A stretch of 36,041 bases of DNA from Patescibacteria group bacterium. GTDB lineage: Bacteria > Patescibacteriota > Patescibacteriia > UBA1558 > GWA2-36-10. Every line of letters begins with the position of its first letter. The stretch's first letter is position 1. Location: contig JAQUKX010000002.1 of the NCBI GenBank assembly GCA_028718865.1, forward strand, positions 72,047 to 108,087, read 5' to 3'. Below the pieces are notes generated by a model. That model made no database searches. It saw nothing but the letters and a program-made list of their open reading frames with translations, and was not told the DNA's origin. Of this stretch, positions 1 to 6,339 are shown piece after piece. A program made the translations under genes and the position numbers.

Positions 1-2
1 GA

Positions 3-68
3 ATCATAATATCAAGTGGCGGTAAACTGATTTACTATCTGAACACCACCGACTTATTTCAAAACTAA
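3..68 (+). CDS. C-terminal end of an unknown gene cut by the window edge
   Basis: An open frame enters from the left edge and stops with TAA at 66-68, one base before the recombinase ATG at 70. The 21 visible residues end in LNTTDLFQN. The other two forward frames have stops in this stretch. The tight junction suggests a co-transcribed partner of the recombinase, but the fragment is too short to identify and may be a chance frame. Confidence 0.35.
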   Translation: MIISSGGKLIYYLNTTDLFQN

Positions 69-69
69 T

Positions 70-1680
70 ATGAATCAGGAAGTACAACCAAAACTCAAGT
101 ACTTCCTCTACGCCCGAAAATCTTCAGAACAAGAAGACAGACAGGTCCTTTCGATTGACTCGCAAAAGGGCGAACTGGAAGCACTCGCAAAAAGAGAAAA
201 GCTTCAGATTGTGGAACGCCTCGAAGAATCCTACTCAGCCAAAGCACCGGGTAGAGAGATTTTTAACGCGATGATAAAGCGTATTGAAAAGGGTGAAGCC
301 GAAGGAATTATTGCGTGGCATCCGAACCGGTTATCGCGTAACTCCGTCGACACCGGCTACCTGGTCTACCTCATGGACCAAAATAAGCTTCTTGATATAC
401 GCACACCCGGACAGGCTTATAGAAATACGCCGAACGATAAATTCCTGCTCAACCTCCTGTGCAGTCAGGCAAAACTCGAGAACGATAATAAGGGCGTTGA
501 TGTAAAGCGCGGCCTCAGGCGCAAAGTCGAGATGGGCTGGCACCCGGGCCCGGCACCGATTGGTTACATGAACACGCCGGATAAGATGAAAGGCTTCAAG
601 ACAATTCGCAAAGACCCTAAGATGTTCCCGATCATCCGGAAAATGTTCGATATGATTTTAGGCGGCACATACACCTCGCCGAGAGTCCACGAAATTGCAG
701 TCAATCAATGGGGATTAAAGAAGCTCGCACGAAGCGGTTTTTACCGCGTCCTTTATAATCCGTTTTATTACGGCTGGTTTGAGTGGCCACAGGGTTCCGG
801 CAACTGGCACAAGGGCAAGCACGAACCGATGATCACCCGTGACGAATACGACCGCATCCAGGCACTTCTCGGCCGGGGCAGTAAGCCAAAACCCGAAACA
901 TACAGCTTTGCCTACACCGGCATGGTGCGATGTGGTGAGTGTGGATGCATGGTTACGGCCGAGCATAAAACCAAGCGAAATAAGAACGGCAACGTTCATC
1001 GGTATATTTACTATCACTGCACTAAACGCAAAGGTCCGTGCAAACAAAAATGCATCGAAGTAAAAGAAATGGAAAAGCAGATCACTAATACTTTGGCGCG
1101 TGTTAAACCGCCGGAAGAATTCCACGGCTGGGCCATGAAGTGGCTTCAGAACGAAAACGGCCGTGAGGCAGCCGATAGAAACGCAATCCTGTCCAACCAA
1201 CAGAAAAACTACGAGGCGTGCGTAAAGAAACTCGACGCACTCATTGATATGCGAGCTGCCGGAGAGATCAGCGAAGAAGAATTCACGCGCAAAAAATCAA
1301 CGATCAACCAGGAGAAAGCCAAACTCCACGAACTTTTGAACGATACCGATGCCCGAGTAGATAGCTGGCTTCAGACGGCCGACAACGTGCTCACGTTCGC
1401 AAGCGATGCCAAAGAAGCCTTCACCGAACGGGGTCAGCATGCGCGAAAGGTCATTCTGTCCGCCCTCGGTTCGAACCTCCTCTTAAAAGACAAAAACATA
1501 AGCATTGACACGGATTCTGCGCTTCTGCCGATGATTCTCGTCTCAAATCCGTCAAGCAAAAATTCAGACACGTTCGAACCTCCGAATGGAGGCTCTAATA
1601 AAGAGAAAAGCCACGCTTTAGACGTGGCAAATCCCATGTGGCTCCGGGGGCAGGACTCGAACCTGCGATATCCACGTTAA
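70..1680 (+). CDS. Large serine recombinase (resolvase/invertase family)
   Basis: Site-specific DNA recombinase of the large serine type, 536 aa. The N-terminal resolvase domain (about residues 9-150) has YARKSS near residues 14-19, with the nucleophile serine in the Y-x-R-x-S pattern, and the helix motif HPNRLSRN. It is followed by the 'recombinase' DNA-binding domain (about 160-270), a zinc ribbon (CGECGC near 287, then HC and C-x3-C pairs) and a coiled-coil region (about 370-430), the usual order in this family. Codon choice is richer in G+C than in the core genes, which fits horizontal transfer. The last ~25 residues are unusual: the frame reads through the hairpin downstream of tRNA-Asn and into the tRNA antisense, giving the artefact-like ending RGQDSNLRYPR. 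The original stop was probably lost or replaced at an integration junction. Family assignment is secure; activity is not shown. Confidence 0.9.
   Translation: MNQEVQPKLKYFLYARKSSEQEDRQVLSIDSQKGELEALAKREKLQIVERLEESYSAKAPGREIFNAMIKRIEKGEAEGIIAWHPNRLSRNSVDTGYLVYLMDQNKLLDIRTPGQAYRNTPNDKFLLNLLCSQAKLENDNKGVDVKRGLRRKVEMGWHPGPAPIGYMNTPDKMKGFKTIRKDPKMFPIIRKMFDMILGGTYTSPRVHEIAVNQWGLKKLARSGFYRVLYNPFYYGWFEWPQGSGNWHKGKHEPMITRDEYDRIQALLGRGSKPKPETYSFAYTGMVRCGECGCMVTAEHKTKRNKNGNVHRYIYYHCTKRKGPCKQKCIEVKEMEKQITNTLARVKPPEEFHGWAMKWLQNENGREAADRNAILSNQQKNYEACVKKLDALIDMRAAGEISEEEFTRKKSTINQEKAKLHELLNDTDARVDSWLQTADNVLTFASDAKEAFTERGQHARKVILSALGSNLLLKDKNISIDTDSALLPMILVSNPSSKNSDTFEPPNGGSNKEKSHALDVANPMWLRGQDSNLRYPR
1600..1628 (-). 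terminator. Intrinsic terminator of tRNA-Asn
   Basis: On the minus strand a 6-bp stem GCCACG/CGTGGC (1623-1628 with 1610-1615, 7-nt loop) is followed by TTTTCTCTTT, starting about 10 nt past the tRNA CCA end. It lies inside the recombinase reading frame on the other strand. Confidence 0.7.
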
Positions 1681-1714
1681 CAGCGTGGCGTTGTACCAAC
1701 TCAACTACCCCGGA
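1639..1714 (-). tRNA. tRNA-Asn (GTT)
   Basis: Cloverleaf on the minus strand: acceptor TCCGGGG pairs with CCCCGGA, anticodon stem CCACG/CGTGG encloses the loop CTGTTAA (anticodon GTT), the T arm carries GTTCGAGTC, and discriminator G is followed by an encoded CCA. It is 76 nt long. The 3' half is overlapped by the end of the serine recombinase frame on the other strand, as expected if this tRNA was or is an attachment site. Confidence 0.95.
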
Positions 1715-1734
1715 AAATATTAAAAAATCGGCTC

Positions 1735-1789
1735 AGACGGCCGACTATCATTACTCTCTTAATTTACAAAATAAAATTAGCGGCCGTCT
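1735..1789. repeat. 9-bp perfect inverted repeat upstream of tRNA-Asn
   Basis: AGACGGCCG (1735-1743) and CGGCCGTCT (1781-1789) are perfect inverted copies 37 nt apart in otherwise A+T-rich DNA just upstream of tRNA-Asn. The rest of 1715-1899 shows no gene. Function unknown: a regulatory or recombinase-related site is possible. Confidence 0.55.
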
Positions 1790-1899
1790 ATACGGTTAAT
1801 AAAATTTACACTATTATTTACGGTTTTAGCGAAAATCATTTTGCTTTTATCAATAATTATCTTTATCTTAGTCAAAATATCTTAAAATGTCAAATTAAG

Positions 1900-1940
1900 A
1901 AAAAATTGTCCGCCCGCCCTGCAAAAGCAGTGGCGGGCGG
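1900..1940 (-). terminator. G+C-rich palindrome acting as terminator of the helix-turn-helix gene
   Basis: CCGCCCGCC (1910-1918) pairs with GGCGGGCGG (1932-1940), and CTGC/GCAG forms an inner stem with a 4-nt loop. On the minus strand a T-run (1900-1905) follows four bases later, so it can end transcription of the gene at 1969-2583. A close relative in the opposite orientation lies at 2699-2732, so this is also a dispersed palindromic repeat. Confidence 0.65.
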
Positions 1941-1968
1941 TAAGGCACAACAAAGGCAAAGCTCTGTC

Positions 1969-2583
1969 CTAGGGACGACGTCGCCGGCGCTGCCGGCTAC
2001 GACGATAGTAGTAATCGCGGCCAGCCATATCCGGTAGCTGATCTAAAGCCTCAATCATCTCCTCCTCTTCAGCTTGATACAATTCATCAATAAGCCGACG
2101 GAGCTTGAAGACCAGACTGGCTTTGCCATCCAGCCTCCTCCACCCAGAGCCGGTCAGTATGTCCAAGACTTCAGAACTTGTCAAACCAAGTTCCTTGGTC
2201 ATCTTCTCCAGGGAAAGCTGCCCCCAGGCAACAGCCTCCCGAAGCCGGCAAAGTAGGCTGGGCATACCCTCCAACTCAATGAGCTGGTAGCCCAGGCAAC
2301 TTACATAATATTGCAAGCAAATCAATCGCTTGTCCCGAGGAAGCTGCTCCCCAAGGAGCCAACGCCGGACAGTGCTTTGATGCACACCAATGAATCCGCT
2401 CATTTCATCCACTAGATATTTGAGCTTGCCAGCCTCCAGGCTACGCGCCTTGAGATGAGCCAAGCACTGAGCGAGGCTCTCTTTCAAAATCATTTTGGCT
2501 CCGTAACGGAGCCCATAGACAAAACTGTACATCAGAGTGTCGGGATAAAACGGATCCCTAGCAACTGCCTGCTTCTTGGCCAT
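1969..2583 (-). CDS. Helix-turn-helix DNA-binding protein, unrecognised family
   Basis: 204 aa from the ATG at 2583 (MAKKQAV...), which has an AAGGAG ribosome site 8 nt upstream (2592-2597). A longer frame exists only from a TTG start and is less likely. Residues about 60-85 (IGVHQSTVRRWLLGEQLP) form a Cro/XRE-like helix-turn-helix, and residues about 124-145 (LSLEKMTKELGLTSSEVLD) look like a second one. After an acidic patch, AEEEEM, the protein ends in a very basic tail, RRSRQRRRRRP. It is probably a DNA-binding regulator or chromatin-like protein; I do not recognise a named family. The gene is visibly richer in G+C than its neighbours, stands alone between two related palindromes, and has a promoter partly like those at 12140 and 12975. 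Confidence 0.75.
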   Translation of the reverse strand: MAKKQAVARDPFYPDTLMYSFVYGLRYGAKMILKESLAQCLAHLKARSLEAGKLKYLVDEMSGFIGVHQSTVRRWLLGEQLPRDKRLICLQYYVSCLGYQLIELEGMPSLLCRLREAVAWGQLSLEKMTKELGLTSSEVLDILTGSGWRRLDGKASLVFKLRRLIDELYQAEEEEMIEALDQLPDMAGRDYYYRRSRQRRRRRP

Positions 2584-2606
2584 GACTATTACTCCTTTGC
2601 TGTTGT

Positions 2607-2632
2607 GAAGCCCCTCCTTAAGGTTGGGCTTC
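2607..2632 (-). promoter_or_regulatory. Hairpin in the 5' leader of the helix-turn-helix gene
   Basis: GAAGCCC and GGGCTTC are 7-bp perfect inverted copies in the leader, about 24 nt upstream of the ATG. The loop contains AAGGAG, a second ribosome-site-like sequence. It could influence translation or RNA stability; no ligand or protein is implied by the sequence. Confidence 0.4.
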
Positions 2633-2665
2633 GTTGTGTTGTCGGGGAACAAAACTAGACTTATT

Positions 2666-2694
2666 TTTTTAACATATTTTTACATTTTTGTCAA
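2666..2694 (-). promoter_or_regulatory. Promoter candidate of the helix-turn-helix gene
   Basis: Minus-strand TTGACA (2689-2694) is followed after 17 nt by the poor -10 TAAAAA. The start of the spacer, AAAATGTA, matches the promoter at 12140. The -35 box grows directly out of the T-run of the preceding terminator (2693-2698). The weak -10 leaves the exact start uncertain. Confidence 0.45.
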
Positions 2695-2732
2695 AAAACC
2701 CGCCCGCCACTGCAAATGCAGGGCAAGGCGGG
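2693..2732 (-). terminator. Terminator of the ATPase-hydrolase transcript
   Basis: A G+C-rich stem with CCCGCC (2699-2704) and GGCGGG (2727-2732) at its base and an inner CTGC/GCAG pair is followed on the minus strand by TTTTTT. It lies 27 nt past the hydrolase stop. It is the second copy, in inverted orientation, of the palindrome at 1910-1940. Confidence 0.65.
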
Positions 2733-2758
2733 TAGTTTAAATATACGCTTTAAAATTC

Positions 2759-3535
2759 TTATTTTAAAACTTTTTTGCTGATCCAATTTTTGAAGATTTT
2801 TTTTATTTGCTCTAAATGTTTTTTTTCCTTAAAAGTATGAGTCGACCCCTTGATAACATGCAGCTCTTTATCGCCTTTTAATTTGCTATATAATTTTTTT
2901 TGATCAGCCAATGGCGTGCCAGTATCTTTACTGCCGACCATCAGTAAAACCGGCATAGTCAGTTTATGAGCTAAAATCAAAATATCATATTTTAAAATAT
3001 CTTTTTTAAACTGCGGCCAATTTAATTTTTTCACTATGCCTTTTGATTTGCTAAGCTCTTCCCTTAGACCACTTTCTTCCCACTTGGTCAAATCCTCCGG
3101 CTTATAATGCTGCAAACTGTATTTGCCGCCAATGACCGTAGCGGTCGGTGCTGGTGCTTTTACTTTTTTTGGATGATGAGCCGCGTAATACAAAATACAA
3201 CCGCTGCCCATGCTATGAGATGCCAAAGCAAAAGGCTCCTGATACCATTTATTTTTTTTAGACCAATTAATTACATCTACCAAATCATTATAATAATTTG
3301 TAAAATTAGCCTTGTTATAATCCCCATAACTTTCACCCAAGCTATGGCCATTGTCAAAACGAACTACTGTGAACTTTTTTTCTTTAAAAGCCAGCGCAAA
3401 TGTAGTAATGTGAGGCTGTTCTTTGAATCCGCCCAGGCCATGTGTCACGAAAACCAGGCCTTTTTGGTCTTTGTGCTTTTCCAACAAAACAGCGATTTTT
3501 CTGCCGCGACGATTTTTGATAAAAAATTTATCCAT
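2759..3535 (-). CDS. Alpha/beta hydrolase (serine hydrolase)
   Basis: 258-aa cytoplasmic hydrolase with the alpha/beta fold. Visible marks are the oxyanion region VTHGLGGFKEQ (about 30-40), the nucleophile elbow ASHSMGSG (about 107), the acid in VGSKDTGTP (about 202) and the catalytic histidine in GSTHTF (about 232), all in the right order. It resembles lysophospholipase or dienelactone-hydrolase-like proteins; the substrate cannot be told. It starts 6 nt after the stop of the P-type ATPase and is likely translated from the same mRNA. No signal peptide is seen. Confidence 0.85.
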   Translation of the reverse strand: MDKFFIKNRRGRKIAVLLEKHKDQKGLVFVTHGLGGFKEQPHITTFALAFKEKKFTVVRFDNGHSLGESYGDYNKANFTNYYNDLVDVINWSKKNKWYQEPFALASHSMGSGCILYYAAHHPKKVKAPAPTATVIGGKYSLQHYKPEDLTKWEESGLREELSKSKGIVKKLNWPQFKKDILKYDILILAHKLTMPVLLMVGSKDTGTPLADQKKLYSKLKGDKELHVIKGSTHTFKEKKHLEQIKKIFKNWISKKVLK

Positions 3536-3541
3536 AAAAAT

Positions 3542-6211
3542 CTATCTTCTTTTTTTCCTGAAGTAATAAGAAAAAACCGCTTTAACCACTTCCACCAAAA
3601 TCAGCACCAAAATTACAAACAAAAGGATTACTCGCCACTGCTGCCAAGAAAGAGGTTCTGTCCTCAATACCCGATTGAAAAATGGCAGATAAATAGCAAT
3701 CATCTGCAAAGTGATGCCTAAAATAATCGCCCAGTTCAAATATTTATTTTTAAAAGGGTTGTAACGCAAAATGCAGGCATCAAGTTTTTTGATAGAAAAT
3801 ATATAAGTCAAAGTATAACTGCTCAAAGTGGCAAAAGTGACGGTCTGAGCTAACTCCAAATTGCCGGTCGTTGTCCAGAAATACCAAAATACCCATAAAG
3901 CGCTAATGCCGGATATAGCCGAGATAAAAACCATCAAAAAGCGGCTCTCTACATCCAAAAGCCCTTCTTTGGTCTTTGGAGGTTTATTCATGATATCTTT
4001 TTCTTCCGGCTCCATGGACAAAGCCAAAGAAGGCGGGCTGTCGCTGATCAGATTTATCCATAGCACCTGAGCGGCCAATATCGGTAAAGGTAGATTAAAA
4101 ATCAAACTGCCGGCCACTGTCACAATTTCGGCAAAACTATTGGACAAAAGATACAAAATAACTTTTTTGATATTAGCAAAAATAACTCGGCCTTGTTTGA
4201 TGGCCATGACTATGGTCTTGAAATTATTGTCCAAGAGAACCAAGTCCGCTGTTTCTTTGGCTGCATCAGAACCGCTGGCTACCGCTACTCCGATATCAGC
4301 CGCCTTCAGAGCCGGCGCATCATTGACGCCATCGCCGGACATGGAAACAATCGCTCCTTTATTTTGCCAAGCTCTGACTATGCGCAATTTGTCAGCCGGC
4401 GTTACCCGAGCATAGACTTTGATATGCTTTATTTTCTTATCAAATTCTTCATCGCTCCACTTGAGCAATTCATCACCGGTCACCACGCTTTCATCGCCAA
4501 AATCCAAGCCTAGATCTCGGGCAATTTTTTTGGCGGTAAACTTGTTGTCGCCGGTAATAATAATGGTATTGATGCCCGCCTTCAGAGTGTCCTGCAAAGT
4601 TTCTCTGGTTTCCGGACGCAAAGGATCGGATAATCCCCAAATACTGGAAAAAACAAAATCTTCGGGTTTTTCCTTTAGTTTATGAAAGTCTTTGAAATTG
4701 GCTGGTACCAGACGATAAGCACCGGCTAAGACTCTCAGGCCTTGTTTGCTCAAATTCTGCCAACCCTCATCAAAATACTTAAATTTAGCATCCGTCAATT
4801 TTTTTTCCTTATCACCGTCTAAATAGCGGTTGGAAAAACTCAATATTTTTTCTGGCGCACCTTTGATAAAAATAATATCTTCTTTGGCGGAAAATTTATG
4901 CCGGCTAACCATGAATTTGCGACTGGAATCAAAAGGAATTTCTTCCAAACGCTGATGTTTTTTAAACAACTCTTCAAAGGGCAAATAAGCGCCAAATAAA
5001 AGCAAGGCTTTTTCCGTAGGACTACCGATAATACTCCAGAGATGTTTTTCTTCTTGAGGGTTTTCAATAGCCGCGTCATTGGCCAAAAGGGCTATCTGCA
5101 TTGACCTTTCGATCTCTTTATCAATTTTTATATCCCTAAGCGATCTGACAGACAAATCCAACTGATGGCTAGCCGAGACAATGCCGGTTATTCTCATTTC
5201 TCCTTCAGTCAAAGTACCGGTCTTGTCAGTACAAATGAGATCGGCGGCGCCGAGAGTTTCAGCTGAAACCAAACGTCTGACTAGACCGTTTTTTTTCAAA
5301 ATACGCTGCATGCCTACGGTCAAAATCATAGTCATACTGATAATCAAGCTCTCCGGTATGGCCGCTACCATTAAAGCCACGGCAATAGTGAACATCTCTG
5401 CCCAGTACCTGCCCTGCAAAATTCCTATTAAAAAAAGAAGGAAGATAGAGCTAAGAATTACTTTGGTGATAATTTTGGCTGAGTCGTCTATTTTTTTCTG
5501 CAAAGGCGTCCTCTCTTCTTTTGTCTCACTGATTAAAACTGTGATTTGCCCCATCTCGGTTTCAAAACCGGTTTCAGTGATGACTGCCAGTGCTCGGCCT
5601 TCTACAACCAAGGTTCCCATAAAAACCAAATTAGCTCTCTCAGCCAAAGTCGTGCCGATTTTCAAATTAGCTATTTGTTTTTTTACTGGCCAGGATTCGC
5701 CAGTAAGACTGGCTTCATTGACTTTGAGATCGTTGACATCCAACAAGCGTCCGTCTGCCGGTACCCGATCACCGGCCTGCAAAACCACGACATCGCCCAG
5801 CACCAAAAGCCTTGATTCCAATTTTTGTTCGCTGCCATCACGGAAAACCAGGCTTTCCTGCTTGACTATTTTGCTCAGTTGCTCCAGAGCCTTATTGGCC
5901 TTGAACTCCTGACTAAAACCCACTATCACATTGAGTAGTACAGCGGCAAAAATAACATAAGCATCAACGAATTCACCAAAAACAAAACTGATAACTCCCG
6001 CAATAACCAAAACATAAATTAAAACGCTTTTGAATTGCTCCAAAAGCAAGCGGCCGCGAGAAAATCTCTTTTCTTGAGCTAAAACATTGGGACCATATTT
6101 GGCCAAGCGCTTTTTGGCTTCTTCCGAGCTAAGTCCTTGTTCTGATGATTTTAATTTGCCCAACACTTGGGCAGCTGACATAGTATGCCAAACTTTATGA
6201 TCTTTTTTCAT
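3542..6211 (-). CDS. P-type cation-transporting ATPase, probably Ca2+ (type II)
   Basis: 889-aa membrane pump from the ATG at 6211 (MKKDHKVWHTM). A TTG six codons further up overlaps the -10 box and is rejected. An N-terminal cation-ATPase domain is followed by TGES (actuator, about 170), the phosphorylation site CTDKTGTLT (about 329) and GDGVNDAPALK (about 625), with hydrophobic helices around them. Ion-site residues resemble SERCA: AIPESL in TM4, LSNSFAE in TM5, NLISDSPPSLAL in TM6, so most Ca2+ ligands are kept (Thr to Ser in TM6). Known role of the family: export of Ca2+ or another divalent ion. It is first in a two-gene unit with the hydrolase. Length is normal and nothing is missing. 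Confidence 0.92.
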   Translation of the reverse strand: MKKDHKVWHTMSAAQVLGKLKSSEQGLSSEEAKKRLAKYGPNVLAQEKRFSRGRLLLEQFKSVLIYVLVIAGVISFVFGEFVDAYVIFAAVLLNVIVGFSQEFKANKALEQLSKIVKQESLVFRDGSEQKLESRLLVLGDVVVLQAGDRVPADGRLLDVNDLKVNEASLTGESWPVKKQIANLKIGTTLAERANLVFMGTLVVEGRALAVITETGFETEMGQITVLISETKEERTPLQKKIDDSAKIITKVILSSIFLLFLIGILQGRYWAEMFTIAVALMVAAIPESLIISMTMILTVGMQRILKKNGLVRRLVSAETLGAADLICTDKTGTLTEGEMRITGIVSASHQLDLSVRSLRDIKIDKEIERSMQIALLANDAAIENPQEEKHLWSIIGSPTEKALLLFGAYLPFEELFKKHQRLEEIPFDSSRKFMVSRHKFSAKEDIIFIKGAPEKILSFSNRYLDGDKEKKLTDAKFKYFDEGWQNLSKQGLRVLAGAYRLVPANFKDFHKLKEKPEDFVFSSIWGLSDPLRPETRETLQDTLKAGINTIIITGDNKFTAKKIARDLGLDFGDESVVTGDELLKWSDEEFDKKIKHIKVYARVTPADKLRIVRAWQNKGAIVSMSGDGVNDAPALKAADIGVAVASGSDAAKETADLVLLDNNFKTIVMAIKQGRVIFANIKKVILYLLSNSFAEIVTVAGSLIFNLPLPILAAQVLWINLISDSPPSLALSMEPEEKDIMNKPPKTKEGLLDVESRFLMVFISAISGISALWVFWYFWTTTGNLELAQTVTFATLSSYTLTYIFSIKKLDACILRYNPFKNKYLNWAIILGITLQMIAIYLPFFNRVLRTEPLSWQQWRVILLFVILVLILVEVVKAVFSYYFRKKRR

Positions 6212-6217
6212 AAAAAT

Positions 6218-6226
6218 ATTATAACA
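6218..6226 (-). promoter_or_regulatory. Extended -10 promoter giving a leaderless ATPase mRNA
   Basis: Minus strand TGT-TATAAT has only 6 nt between the -10 box (6218-6223) and the ATG at 6211. Transcription would start at or within a base or two of the start codon, so the mRNA would be leaderless. No convincing -35 is seen; the TGn extension may compensate. Confidence 0.6.
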
Positions 6227-6304
6227 CAAATATCCAAAAAATTAAACGCTAAATAAGCAAAAATTAGGCAAAATAGAAGACTATCACAGTATCAATATTT
6301 TTGC

Positions 6305-6310
6305 TATAAT
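6305..6310 (+). promoter_or_regulatory. -10 box of argS
   Basis: TATAAT preceded by TTGC, 29 nt upstream of the argS ATG. The -35 region is poor. There is no Shine-Dalgarno site in the short A+T-rich leader. Confidence 0.5.
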
Positions 6311-6339
6311 AGGCTAAGAGTATCAATAAATAAAAATTT

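Noticed and set aside
1571-1593. Possible second tRNA T-arm (GTTCGAACC with CCTCC/GGAGG) inside the recombinase end
   Set aside because: No cloverleaf can be built around it; the stem and loop sizes do not fit a tRNA.
5181-5912. Long plus-strand frame opposite the P-type ATPase
   Set aside because: It is the antisense of well-conserved ATPase motifs and has no features of its own.
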